Source: Rhodospirillaceae bacterium (GTDB taxonomy: Bacteria; Pseudomonadota; Alphaproteobacteria; UBA6615). From it: a DNA stretch of 64,000 nucleotides. The notes below the pieces were generated by a model. It was not told where the DNA came from and made no database searches. It worked only from the letters and a program-made list of their open reading frames with translations. The stretch's first letter is position 1. Each line of letters begins with the position of its first letter. The position numbers and the translations under genes were made by a program. This document shows positions 37,048 through 46,781 of the stretch, one piece after another. The DNA is taken from NCBI GenBank assembly GCA_002713365.1, contig PASR01000008.1, positions 210,363 to 274,362 of the forward strand, read 5' to 3'.

Positions 37048-38058
37048 ATGTACTCGGTCGATATCCATGCCCATTTTTTTAGCAGTGGTTATATTTCTAT
37101 ACTTGAAAAACATGGACATATTGTTGGGTGGTCAGTTGACCGTCACAGTGATGGATCTATTTCAATGATCCCACCCAATGGTCGCGCGATAGGCCCTATA
37201 GAACCCAGCTATTTTGATGTTAATGCTCGTCTAGAAGGTTTGGACCGTCAAGAAACGGACCTGCACGCTCTATCTTTAACAAATCCAATGTGCCATTTCA
37301 GAGATGATGCTTTTAACCTTGATTTAGCTCAGGCTTACAATGATGAAACAGCAGAATTTCATTCTGCTCACCCAGATAGGTTTATCGGTTTAATTACATT
37401 ACCTATGCTTAAAGCTGATGATGCTGTCTCCGAACTAGAGCGAGCTGCAAAACTGCCAGGGTCCAGAGGTGTATATATGTGCACTAACGTGGCAGGGCAT
37501 AATCTATCAGAACCAAGATTCGCACCAATATTTGATAAGGTTGCTGAATTAAAATTACCAATATTTCTGCATCCCGGGAATGTAATTGGAGCAGACCGCC
37601 TTAATGATTATCATACAATTAATACTATTGGAAATCCTACCGATACAGCAGTCGCCGCCACTTTTCTAATATTTAGCGGTATTCTAGATAAATACCCAAA
37701 TTTGGAAGTAAGTCTTCCACACGCAGGTGGAACTTTCCCTATACTAATAGGCAGAATCGACCATGGTTGGACAGTAAGAAAGGAGTGCAAACATCTCAAA
37801 AATGCACCATCAACCTACTTACGCCGTTTTACCTATGATACAATTGGTCATGCTAATTATGTTATGAAATACTTAACTGAACTAGTTGGCGTAGACCGAG
37901 TCGTTTTGGGTAGTGACTTCTGTTTTGATATGGGTCATGAAAAACCAGTACAAAATGTTATGGAATATGACTGGCTAAACGAAGAAGAAAAGAGAGCTAT
38001 CATTGGCGGTAACGCTTGCCGTATCCTTGGCTTAAAAGTGCCTGAAGCCTCAGAGTAA
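37048..38058 (+). CDS. ACMSD-like amidohydrolase (decarboxylase/hydratase family)
   Basis: A 336 aa TIM-barrel metal enzyme of the ACMSD branch of amidohydrolase 2. The first metal motif is VDIHAHFF near residue 4, FLHPGN near residue 174 carries another ligand, SLPHAGG lies near 227, and LGSDFCFDM near 286 carries the late aspartate. The branch contains nonoxidative decarboxylases and the LigJ-type oxalomesaconate hydratase. A strong AGAAGGAG precedes the ATG. It may act with the neighbouring dehydrogenases and the VOC protein in one degradative route (inference). It is a different subfamily from the amidohydrolase at 10257-11285. Confidence 0.82.
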   Translation: MYSVDIHAHFFSSGYISILEKHGHIVGWSVDRHSDGSISMIPPNGRAIGPIEPSYFDVNARLEGLDRQETDLHALSLTNPMCHFRDDAFNLDLAQAYNDETAEFHSAHPDRFIGLITLPMLKADDAVSELERAAKLPGSRGVYMCTNVAGHNLSEPRFAPIFDKVAELKLPIFLHPGNVIGADRLNDYHTINTIGNPTDTAVAATFLIFSGILDKYPNLEVSLPHAGGTFPILIGRIDHGWTVRKECKHLKNAPSTYLRRFTYDTIGHANYVMKYLTELVGVDRVVLGSDFCFDMGHEKPVQNVMEYDWLNEEEKRAIIGGNACRILGLKVPEASE

Positions 38059-38071
38059 GGAATAGAAAATT

Positions 38072-38130
38072 ACCCATTGGGTCTGGTTTATTTTATTAAT
38101 ATTGCAGACAAACCAGTGGTCTGATAAGAC
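38072..38130 (+). other. Structured segment upstream of ahcY with mutually exclusive pairings
   Basis: Four short segments can pair alternately: GTCTGGTTT (38081), CAGACAAACCAG (38105), GTCTG (38119) and AGAC (38127). CTGGTTT pairs with AAACCAG, CAGAC pairs with GTCTG, and GTCT pairs with AGAC around GATA. ACCC-ATT-GGGT (38072-38082) adds a small hairpin. This could be the terminator region of the amidohydrolase or a leader for ahcY. I do not recognise a known SAM or SAH riboswitch. A TATAAT at 38141 would place the promoter downstream of it. Confidence 0.3.
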
Positions 38131-38209
38131 GCGGCCAAGATATAATATATTTCATTAATAATGTATGTTTTACAATTATATAGTTGTGAAGATTATTCTG
38201 GAGACCTAA

Positions 38210-39523
38210 ATGAAGACCGTTGAAGATAATGCCCTAGATAAAGACTATAAAGTTGCTGATATCACTCTCGCTGATTGGGGCAGAAAAGAAATAGCCATAG
38301 CTGAGACTGAGATGCCTGGGCTAATAGCGCTTCGTGAGGAGTATGGTGAAACTAAACCTTTAGATGGTGCTCGTATAAGTGGGTGTTTGCATATGACAAT
38401 CCAAACAGCTGTACTTATAGAGACTCTGACTGCTTTAGGAGCAGAAGTTCGTTGGTCTTCATGTAATATTTTTTCTACACAAGACCAAGCAGCTGCAGCA
38501 ATTGCTTCAACTGGTGTTCCAGTTTTTGCTTGGAAAGAGGAAAGTGAAGAAGAGTTTTGGTGGTGTATAGATAAAACTATAGAAGGCCCTAATGGCTGGC
38601 GCCCAAATTTAATTTTAGATGATGGTGGTGATCTAACAGCGGTAATGCATGAAAAATACCCCGAATTTCTTAAAGATGTTAGAGGCCTTAGCGAAGAAAC
38701 GACAACAGGAGTGCACCGACTGCATGAAATGGCTCAAGATAAATCTTTAATGGTCCCGGCCTTCAACGTGAACGATAGTGTTACCAAATCAAAATTTGAT
38801 AATCTCTATGGCTGTAGGGAAAGTTTGGTTGATGGAATTAGGCGAGCAACAGATGTTATGATGGCAGGAAAAGTTGCGGTGGTGTGTGGCTTTGGTGACG
38901 TTGGCAAAGGATCATCGGCCAGCCTTAGAAATGCAGGCTGTCGGGTTTTAGTAACAGAGGTTGACCCCATTTGTGCACTGCAGGCCGCCATGGAAGGTTA
39001 TGAAGTTGTTACGATAGAAGATGTAGCATCCCAAGCCGATATTTTTGTAACCACAACCGGGAATGTTGACGTTGTAACAATCGAGCATATGAGGGATATG
39101 AAAGATCGTGCTATTGTTTGTAACATTGGCCATTTTGATACAGAAATTCAGGTTTCGGCTCTAAAAAACTATCAATGGCACAATGTTAAACCTCAAGTAG
39201 ACGAAATAGAATTTCCAGATGGTAAAAGGCTTATTCTCTTAGCCGAGGGCAGGCTAGTTAATCTAGGTTGCGCTACCGGGCACCCAAGTTTTGTAATGAG
39301 TGCGTCATTTACAAATCAAGTATTAGCACAGATTGAACTATGGGAAAATTATGGTGAATATAAAAATCAGGTATATGTTTTACCCAAACACTTAGATGAA
39401 AAAGTAGCAATGCTCCACTTAAATAAGGTCGGTGCTAAATTAACTAAACTGACTGTAGAGCAAGCTGATTACATCGGGGTACCTGAAACAGGTCCATTTA
39501 AAGCCGAAACATATAGATATTAG
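38210..39523 (+). CDS. ahcY: S-adenosylhomocysteine hydrolase
   Basis: Cleaves S-adenosylhomocysteine to adenosine and homocysteine with bound NAD, clearing the by-product of methylation (437 aa). Key stretches are [17 protein letters not shown] near residue 58, the NAD loop [12 protein letters not shown] near residue 225, and the C-terminal [11 protein letters not shown], which matches the usual PxxYRY end. The length fits this family with its extra insert. Its neighbour order with tsaE and addBA downstream is typical of alphaproteobacteria. GGAGA precedes the ATG. Confidence 0.97.
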   Translation: MKTVEDNALDKDYKVADITLADWGRKEIAIAETEMPGLIALREEYGETKPLDGARISGCLHMTIQTAVLIETLTALGAEVRWSSCNIFSTQDQAAAAIASTGVPVFAWKEESEEEFWWCIDKTIEGPNGWRPNLILDDGGDLTAVMHEKYPEFLKDVRGLSEETTTGVHRLHEMAQDKSLMVPAFNVNDSVTKSKFDNLYGCRESLVDGIRRATDVMMAGKVAVVCGFGDVGKGSSASLRNAGCRVLVTEVDPICALQAAMEGYEVVTIEDVASQADIFVTTTGNVDVVTIEHMRDMKDRAIVCNIGHFDTEIQVSALKNYQWHNVKPQVDEIEFPDGKRLILLAEGRLVNLGCATGHPSFVMSASFTNQVLAQIELWENYGEYKNQVYVLPKHLDEKVAMLHLNKVGAKLTKLTVEQADYIGVPETGPFKAETYRY

Positions 39524-39622
39524 ACAATAAGATTACTTGCAGCACTGGTGAAGCCCGTCTAAACTTTATCTGTGCAAAATTAAGTCGTTTGTTATCTACG
39601 GCTAAAGGTTAGACAATTCAAA

Positions 39623-40117
39623 ATGATGTCCCGGGGAATTATAGAAAAATCAACAACTTTATATAGAGATTTATATAACCTTAGCGCAACGGAAAACCTG
39701 GCTAATTCCATAGCTCCGTTATTACAAAAAAGTGATGTCATAGCCCTATATGGAGAACTTGGGGCTGGAAAAACTAGCTTCGCTCGTGCCTTAATAAAAA
39801 AACTAGGTTATAAGGGGGAAGTTCCAAGTCCAACATTTACATTAGCTCAGAATTATAATCTTGAATCTGTAAATGTATGGCATTTTGACCTTTACCGCAT
39901 ATTAGACCCTGATGAACTTATAGAGCTCGACATTGAAGAGGCTATGATACAATCTGTTTTGCTTATCGAATGGCCCCAGCGAATGGATAAGTGCCTACCA
40001 AATAACCGCCTTGATATTCAATTAAATTATACTGAAAACGAAGAAAGCCGTTCAGCAATCATTACCGGTCATGGACACTGGTCTTCAAGATTAAAAAAGG
40101 TGAGTAATGAACTCTGA
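39623..40117 (+). CDS. tsaE: tRNA threonylcarbamoyladenosine biosynthesis ATPase TsaE
   Basis: Small P-loop ATPase needed with TsaD/TsaB to make t6A37 in tRNAs reading ANN codons (164 aa). The P-loop is YGELGAGKTSFARAL near residue 48, PSPTFTLAQNY follows, and HFDLYRI and IEWPQRM are the family's metal/base contacts. Its 3' end overlaps addB by 11 bases. In related genomes amgK and murU lie between tsaE and addB; here they are absent. The start could also be the second ATG three bases in. Confidence 0.93.
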   Translation: MMSRGIIEKSTTLYRDLYNLSATENLANSIAPLLQKSDVIALYGELGAGKTSFARALIKKLGYKGEVPSPTFTLAQNYNLESVNVWHFDLYRILDPDELIELDIEEAMIQSVLLIEWPQRMDKCLPNNRLDIQLNYTENEESRSAIITGHGHWSSRLKKVSNEL

Positions 40118-43100
40118 AACGAGAGTTAAATCACCCTCTATATATAGCATACCAGCCGATGAGCATTTTTTAGACGTTCTAACACAAGGAATAATGGATC
40201 GTTACTTCGATGAAAAAGATCCATTTGGATTAGCTCAAATTCTAGTTTTGTTACCAACAAGACGTTCTTGTCGAGCTCTTCAGGACGCCTTTTTGCGCCA
40301 TACTGATGGTCGCTCTATTTTGCTACCTCGCATGGTTCCAATCGGAGATATAGATGAAGATCAGTTACAAATAGACACCTTAGCAACAGATATTTTTTCA
40401 GAAGAAAATAATGTATTACCAGCAGTAAATGATATGCAAAGACGTTTAATGCTATCACAATTAATTCAACAGCAGGCACAAAAAACAACCGACAATATAC
40501 TGGAAGATAAAAATTTTCCAACAGATAGAGCTATTCGGCTAGCATTTGAATTATCTAGCCTACTAGATCAAGTACAAAATGAACGGCTTGGGTTTGAGAA
40601 CCTAGCAAAACTAGTTCCGGATGATTATGCATCTCATTGGCAAATAACACTACAATTTTTAAATATATTGACCGAGGAATGGCCTAAGCGATTAGTTAAA
40701 GAAAAGGCTATTGATCCTGCCCATCGACGTAATATGCTTATACAGGCTAGGGCCAAAAAATGGCAAAATCATCCGCCAAAATCGCCTATTATTGCCGCGG
40801 GTAGTACTGGAAGTATTCCAGCGACTGCAGACTTACTTTCCATTGTAGCAAAACTGCCTAAAGGGTCCGTAGTTTTACCGGGGCTTGATAGAGAAATTTC
40901 TCCAGACATGTGGAGTTTGCTGGAAGCTTCACATCCACAGTTCGGCTTTAGACAATTACTGCTACACTTGGATTTTGAGCCAACAAAAGTGAAAGACTGG
41001 ATAGAAACTTCAAGCTCCGAGTCATATCAGAAGGAAAGAGTAAAGTTAGTAAGTGCGGCACTAAGGCCGGCAATAACCACTAGTAATTGGTCTAAAATCA
41101 AGAACATAAAAAGTTCTGCATTAACTGGATTAACTCGTATTGACTGCGTAGACGCCGATGAAGAAGCAGGCGTAATTGCATTAATAATGCGTAATATACT
41201 GACAGAAGGTAATACTAACAGTAATGCAGCTTTAGTTACTCCCGATAGAGAACTGGCACGCAGAGTCGCTTCGGCTCTGACGCGCTGGGACCTCAAAGTT
41301 GATGATAGTGGCGGCGTTCCTTTAGCAAATACCCCTGAAGGCACCTATTTCCGGTTGATTATAAAGTTGATATTCCAGGAAGCAGCTCCATTACCATTCT
41401 TGTCAGCACTAAAGCATCCTCTTGCTGCTGGAGGTCTAGCACCAGCTATATTTCGCAAGCATATTAGAGATTTAGAAATCGCATTATTGAGAGGCCCCAG
41501 ACGGAAGCCTAGCCTTGTCGCCTTAGCTAATTATTCGAAGCAGTGGGCAAATACTAATCCAGAATTATCTGATGCTGCCGATGCCCTGCAAAATTTAGTT
41601 CAATATGCTGAACCATTCATAAAAGTACTCTCTAAACCTAATCAAAATGTCAGCAAAATCATTTATGAACATATTCAGTTTGCTGAGAACATCGCCAAAA
41701 CAGATGTCTTATCTGGACCAGAAAGACTTTGGTCGAGCAATAGTGGTGAATCGCTCGCTAACTTTATAATAGATTTTATCGAGTCGAGTGAAATTCTAGG
41801 CAACATAAACCCGGCACATTATCCCTTATTAATTGATGCCCTTATGCATGGCTATACGGTTAGGCCTAAATATGGTGGACATCCTCGTCTTGCAATCCTA
41901 AGTCCCTTAGAGGCACGTTTGCAGCACTATAATACAATAATTTTAGGGGGCCTAAATGAGGGTACATGGCCATCACCTCCATCGGCTGACCCTTGGATGA
42001 GTCGGCCAATGCGAGCTAATTTTGGTTTACCCCAACCTGAACGAAAGATAGGCTTAAGTGCTCACGACTTCTCTCAAGCAATGGGAGCAGAAACGGTTTA
42101 TTTGACGCGGGCTGAAAGAGTAAATGGTTCTCCCTCAGTAGCAGCTCGCTGGCTTACGAGGGTAGAATTTGCTGCAAAATCTATCGGACTTAATACTCAG
42201 GAATTAGAGAAAAAAGGCAAAAAATGGTTGGAATGGCAAAGGGGCCTTAACCTAGCATTGCCCAAAGAGAAAAGTTTGTCATTAGATTCAGAAAAAAGAC
42301 CGCCACGCCCTAAACCGCCTGTAGAAGCAAGACCAAGAAGATTATCAGTAACTGATATAGAACAATGGATGCGTGACCCCTATTCCATCTATGCCCGCCA
42401 TATTCTTAAGCTCACCCCACTAAAACCTATTGACGAGGAACCGAACAGAGCCGACTTTGGATCACTTATTCACGCCACCCTTGAAAAGTTTTTAAGTCGC
42501 CATCCATCAGGATCTCTCCCTCCGAATTCTTACGAAGAACTAATTTCTACAGGAAAAGAAGTATTTTCTCCAATTATAGAAATGCCTGCTGTATGGGCAT
42601 TTTGGTGGCCTAGATTTGAAAGAATAGCTGGATGGATCGTTAAGACCGAGCTATTAAACCGAAAAAATATTAAAAGGATTTTTACTGAAATAAAAGGTAG
42701 TCATATTATAAGAAACCTACCACATGCAAACTTTGAGATAGTTGCAAAAGCAGATCGTATAGAACAGCTCAATGACGGCACTTTAAAAATTATAGATTAT
42801 AAAACCGGCTCTATTCCAAATGATAAAGAAATTACAGCCGGGTTTTCACCACAACTGCCTTTAGAGGCTGTTATTGCCATAAATGGTGGATTTCATGACT
42901 TGCCATCAGCGAAAGTAAGCAAGCTAGAGTTTTGGAAAATTACGGGGGGACAAGCAGAAGGAGAGATACATTCCATAGGCTCAAACGAAGCCAGCTATTT
43001 TGAAACTGAAAAAATAGGAGAAAAAGCGCAAAATGGGCTAATAGAACTTATCACTGCCTTTGATAACCCTGAAACGCCTTATGAAAGTCGTCCTCGGGTC

Positions 43101-43190
43101 GATTTTGCTCCAGCCTACTCTGATTATGAACATCTTGCCCGAATTAAAGAATGGTCAATAATTAGTCTAGACAGTAAAGACCAGCAATAA
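40107..43190 (+). CDS. addB: Double-strand break repair protein AddB
   Basis: Helicase-like/nuclease subunit of the AddAB complex, which resects DNA ends and loads RecA (1027 aa). The N-terminal LVLLPTRRSCRALQDAF is the degenerate Walker A-like region of alphaproteobacterial AddB. The C-terminal PD-(D/E)XK nuclease shows KIIDYKTGSI near residue 896. The few scattered cysteines give no Fe-S cluster set, as expected for this AddB branch. GGLNEGTWPSPPS near residue 614 is a family mark. It is packed between tsaE and addA, two bases from addA. Confidence 0.93.
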   Translation: MNSETRVKSPSIYSIPADEHFLDVLTQGIMDRYFDEKDPFGLAQILVLLPTRRSCRALQDAFLRHTDGRSILLPRMVPIGDIDEDQLQIDTLATDIFSEENNVLPAVNDMQRRLMLSQLIQQQAQKTTDNILEDKNFPTDRAIRLAFELSSLLDQVQNERLGFENLAKLVPDDYASHWQITLQFLNILTEEWPKRLVKEKAIDPAHRRNMLIQARAKKWQNHPPKSPIIAAGSTGSIPATADLLSIVAKLPKGSVVLPGLDREISPDMWSLLEASHPQFGFRQLLLHLDFEPTKVKDWIETSSSESYQKERVKLVSAALRPAITTSNWSKIKNIKSSALTGLTRIDCVDADEEAGVIALIMRNILTEGNTNSNAALVTPDRELARRVASALTRWDLKVDDSGGVPLANTPEGTYFRLIIKLIFQEAAPLPFLSALKHPLAAGGLAPAIFRKHIRDLEIALLRGPRRKPSLVALANYSKQWANTNPELSDAADALQNLVQYAEPFIKVLSKPNQNVSKIIYEHIQFAENIAKTDVLSGPERLWSSNSGESLANFIIDFIESSEILGNINPAHYPLLIDALMHGYTVRPKYGGHPRLAILSPLEARLQHYNTIILGGLNEGTWPSPPSADPWMSRPMRANFGLPQPERKIGLSAHDFSQAMGAETVYLTRAERVNGSPSVAARWLTRVEFAAKSIGLNTQELEKKGKKWLEWQRGLNLALPKEKSLSLDSEKRPPRPKPPVEARPRRLSVTDIEQWMRDPYSIYARHILKLTPLKPIDEEPNRADFGSLIHATLEKFLSRHPSGSLPPNSYEELISTGKEVFSPIIEMPAVWAFWWPRFERIAGWIVKTELLNRKNIKRIFTEIKGSHIIRNLPHANFEIVAKADRIEQLNDGTLKIIDYKTGSIPNDKEITAGFSPQLPLEAVIAINGGFHDLPSAKVSKLEFWKITGGQAEGEIHSIGSNEASYFETEKIGEKAQNGLIELITAFDNPETPYESRPRVDFAPAYSDYEHLARIKEWSIISLDSKDQQ

Positions 43191-43192
43191 TC

Positions 43193-46100
43193 ATGAAAAC
43201 AAAAATTGATCGGCTATATAAATCAACAGAGGCAAACCAACATCGAGCTGCCAACCCACAGACAAGTGCCTGGGTTTCTGCCTCGGCCGGTTCAGGAAAA
43301 ACTAAAGTACTTACGGACCGAGTTTTGAACCTTTTACTTAGTGGCGTATCTCCTCAACGAGTACTCTGTCTTACTTTTACAAAAGCAGCAGCGGCAGAAA
43401 TGGCACAGAGAATTAACTCTGAGCTTGGAAGTTGGGCCGTCTCAAATTCTAACGACCTTGAAAGTAAGTTAAGGGTTCTTACTAAAAGCTCAGTTAATTC
43501 CTCACAGATGAACCTTGCACGTCGGCTTCTAGCCCAAGTGCTAGAGGTTCCTGATGGCATGAAAATTATGACAATCCATGCCTTCTGCCAGTCAGTTCTA
43601 AGTCGTTTTCCTATTGAAGCTGGGGTTTTGCCTAATTTTTCTGTTATGGACGAGCGGGACACCAATGATTTATTAAAGCATGTTCGGCTTGATCTAATAG
43701 TTAATTCACAATTAATAGATAGTGAATTAACCTTTGCTGTCGCTAATTTAACAAGTAGTTTCCATGAATCGCAATTTCCAGAACTAATGACTGAATTGAC
43801 TAAGTCACGCAGTCGCGTAGGTGACCTGATTGATAAACATGGTGGGGTCGAACCCCTAATAGAAGCAGTTTATAAAACGCTAAATTTAAGTGAAAATGAA
43901 GATAAAAATAAAATCTTAAAAAAAGCCTGTGAGGATGTATCGTTTAATTTTGAAGGCTTAAATAGTTGCATTAAATATTTTCATCACGGTAGCAAAATAG
44001 ATAAGAGGAATGCAGGAATTATAAAAAAATGGCTTCATAACCCTCACCAAAGGATAGATTTCTTTGATGAGTATTTAAGCTGCTTCTTTACTAAGAACGA
44101 AACCATAAGAAACACACTCATCACCAAGCGAATAATTGAACAATACCCCAAATCCGAAATATTTATGGCAGAGGAAGCGCGTCGACTACATGATATAAAA
44201 CAAAAGATAAAGAGTGTAAATATTGCAGAAATAACATCTTCTATAATCCACCTGGCAAATGGAATAATGGAGACTTATACAAGCCACAAATCATCAAGAG
44301 CACTTCTCGATTACGATGATTTAATTATCCGAACGCGTCAATTATTGGAAGCCCAAGGTACTGCAGCCTGGGTATTATATAAACTAGACGGTGGGATTGA
44401 CCATATTCTCATAGACGAAGCACAAGATACAAACTCAGATCAATGGCGTATCATAGCATCTATTGCTAATGAGTTTTACGATGGCATAGGTTCTGAAGCG
44501 GAAAAACTTAACAGCCAAGGGCTGCCCTCTCGCAGTATATTTGCCGTTGGAGATGTAAAACAATCTATTTTTAGTTTTCAAGGAGCGGAACCTGAAGAAT
44601 TTGGGGTTAGGAGAAAGCATTTTTCAAAAAAAGCAAGTAACTCTCAAAACCTCTGGGAAGATGTAAGCCTTGATGTATCTTTCCGTTCAACTGAACCTAT
44701 TCTGAAAGTCGTGGATTCAGTTTTTTCAAAAACCCCCGCCAGTATCGGGGTTGTTAAAACAGAAGAAGTCTTAGAACATTTACCCATAAGATTTGGTGAT
44801 GGTGGATGTGTAGAAATTTGGCCTCCTTTAAAAAATAAAGGCCCATCTGCACCACAGTCATGGAAGCCGCCAATTGAAAGAGTATCGTCAATAGGAGTTG
44901 AAGAAAGACTGGCTGGATTAATTGCAAGACGTATCTCTTCATGGATAGAAACTGGTGAAATACTAGAAAGCTATAATAGGCCAATAGAACCATCCGATAT
45001 TATGGTTTTGGTAAGAAGGCGCACTCCATTTGTTGATTCTCTAGTACGTTCCCTTAAGGACCTAAGTATTCCTGTTGCCGGGGTCGATCGAATGTTATTG
45101 ACAGATCAATTAGTGGTTATGGATCTACTTGCACTTGGTGAATTTTTATTATTACCGGAAGATGATCTTAATTTAGCAACAGTTCTAAAGTGTCCACTAA
45201 TAGGTTTTAACGATGAGGATCTTTATAAACTGGCCTATAAACGACCTGGTACAATATGGGATTCATTACGTGAACAATCTAGTAAAATTAAAAAATATGA
45301 TACTGCTTATAAATATCTTTTAAAATTATTGAACAGTGTTGATTTTCTTAAACCTTATGAATTATACGCTCAACTGCTCAACCAAGATGGTCGTGCCCTA
45401 ATACTTTCGAGACTCGGGCCAGAGTCAGCAGATCCACTAAATGAATTTCTTTCACTGGCATTAGCTTATGAAAAAAATAATACACCTTCGTTGCAAGGGT
45501 TTTTAAAATGGGTGACATCAAGCCAAACAGAAATAAAAAGAGATCTTGATCAAGCCACCGGAGCAGTAAGAGTGATGACAGTACATGGGGCCAAGGGCTT
45601 ACAAGCGCCAATTGTTATTCTACCCGACACAATGCAAACGCCTAAAAAAATATCGCAATTATTATGGTATAAAGATATTCTTCTATATGCATCCAAAAAA
45701 TCTGATCGAGACGAAACTACATCTAGAGCCTATGAAAACGCAAAAAATATACAAAGTGAAGAATATAGGCGTTTACTATATGTCGCCATGACCCGTGCAG
45801 CTGATCGTCTATATATTTGTGGCTGGGAGACTAAAAACAGTCCTCCTAAGGATTGTTGGTACAACCTTATTAATGACCCAATGAAAGGCATTGCTGAAAG
45901 CACTAAATGCGAGTTTTTAGCGAATGATTCAGAAGATTTAAATGGTGCGGTTCTAAGGCTAGAATCGGTGCAAACTCAAAAACCAAATATTGAAAATAAA
46001 ATTATTCATAAATTTTCAACATCTCCCCCTCCAAACTGGGCGATTGAGTTGCCCCCCAAGGAAACAAAAATACTAACACGTATATCCCCATCAGAAAGCA

Positions 46101-46669
46101 AACAAAATTATCAAACACAATCCCTGATTGAGAATGTAAATGATAAAAATCGGTTTCATCGTGGCAATATTATTCACCATTTAATGCAATGGCTACCAAC
46201 ATTACCTTTGGAAACTAGACAGAAAGCTGCCCGTAAATATTTGTCTAAATCATATTTTCAGATTCCCACTGAAATTATCAATAAAATATTAATACAAACC
46301 GAAAAAATACTCCAAGATGAAAAACTCTCAGACCTGTTTTCATCTGCCAGTATTGCAGAAGTACCAATTTCTGGAGTGGTTTCTGGATCCGATGGTTTAA
46401 AAAGAGTGATATCAGGTCAAATAGATAGACTTTTAATCTTAAAAAGATCGATTACTGTTGTTGACTATAAGACGGATTGGAATCCTCCTAAGTCACCAAA
46501 AGCGGTCGACCCCACGTATTTGCGTCAAATGTCAGCTTACCAAACATTATTAAAAGATGCTTATCCAGATAGAACTATAAGTTGTTACCTTTTATGGACT
46601 GAAACCCCTCACCTCATGGAAATACCGCATAAATTGTTAGAAAAATATTCTGTTGTTAACATAAAATAA
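43193..46669 (+). CDS. addA: Double-strand break repair helicase/nuclease AddA
   Basis: UvrD-type helicase and nuclease subunit of AddAB (1158 aa). Walker A SASAGSGKTKVL lies near residue 30, motif II ILIDEAQDTNSDQW near 406, motif III GDVKQSIFSFQGAEP near 447, and late helicase motif VMTVHGAKGLQAPIVILP near 795. MTRAADRLYICG is motif VI. The C-terminal nuclease has VVDYKTDWNPP near residue 1090. All helicase motifs and the nuclease look intact. A hairpin with a T-rich tail follows before trxA. Confidence 0.95.
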   Translation: MKTKIDRLYKSTEANQHRAANPQTSAWVSASAGSGKTKVLTDRVLNLLLSGVSPQRVLCLTFTKAAAAEMAQRINSELGSWAVSNSNDLESKLRVLTKSSVNSSQMNLARRLLAQVLEVPDGMKIMTIHAFCQSVLSRFPIEAGVLPNFSVMDERDTNDLLKHVRLDLIVNSQLIDSELTFAVANLTSSFHESQFPELMTELTKSRSRVGDLIDKHGGVEPLIEAVYKTLNLSENEDKNKILKKACEDVSFNFEGLNSCIKYFHHGSKIDKRNAGIIKKWLHNPHQRIDFFDEYLSCFFTKNETIRNTLITKRIIEQYPKSEIFMAEEARRLHDIKQKIKSVNIAEITSSIIHLANGIMETYTSHKSSRALLDYDDLIIRTRQLLEAQGTAAWVLYKLDGGIDHILIDEAQDTNSDQWRIIASIANEFYDGIGSEAEKLNSQGLPSRSIFAVGDVKQSIFSFQGAEPEEFGVRRKHFSKKASNSQNLWEDVSLDVSFRSTEPILKVVDSVFSKTPASIGVVKTEEVLEHLPIRFGDGGCVEIWPPLKNKGPSAPQSWKPPIERVSSIGVEERLAGLIARRISSWIETGEILESYNRPIEPSDIMVLVRRRTPFVDSLVRSLKDLSIPVAGVDRMLLTDQLVVMDLLALGEFLLLPEDDLNLATVLKCPLIGFNDEDLYKLAYKRPGTIWDSLREQSSKIKKYDTAYKYLLKLLNSVDFLKPYELYAQLLNQDGRALILSRLGPESADPLNEFLSLALAYEKNNTPSLQGFLKWVTSSQTEIKRDLDQATGAVRVMTVHGAKGLQAPIVILPDTMQTPKKISQLLWYKDILLYASKKSDRDETTSRAYENAKNIQSEEYRRLLYVAMTRAADRLYICGWETKNSPPKDCWYNLINDPMKGIAESTKCEFLANDSEDLNGAVLRLESVQTQKPNIENKIIHKFSTSPPPNWAIELPPKETKILTRISPSESKQNYQTQSLIENVNDKNRFHRGNIIHHLMQWLPTLPLETRQKAARKYLSKSYFQIPTEIINKILIQTEKILQDEKLSDLFSSASIAEVPISGVVSGSDGLKRVISGQIDRLLILKRSITVVDYKTDWNPPKSPKAVDPTYLRQMSAYQTLLKDAYPDRTISCYLLWTETPHLMEIPHKLLEKYSVVNIK

Positions 46670-46684
46670 AATAAGGTATTTCAA

Positions 46685-46731
46685 AGTGATCGCTTGACCC
46701 ATCACTGAGTCGCACTTTACTTTCTTTTTTA
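46685..46731 (+). terminator. Possible terminator after addA
   Basis: AGTGAT / ATCACT arms around a 10-base loop, nested in a wider AAAGTG / CACTTT pairing, precede a T-rich stretch (ACTTTCTTTTTTAT). It lies just after the addA stop, so trxA may have its own promoter. Confidence 0.4.
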
Positions 46732-46781
46732 TAGCATTATGAATATATTAATTTTTCTAGCAGTTAATTAAGGATAAAAAC

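Noticed and set aside
38059-38209. SAH or SAM riboswitch upstream of ahcY
   Set aside because: The consensus core of the known classes is not present; only generic hairpins are seen, so it was reported just as a structured segment.
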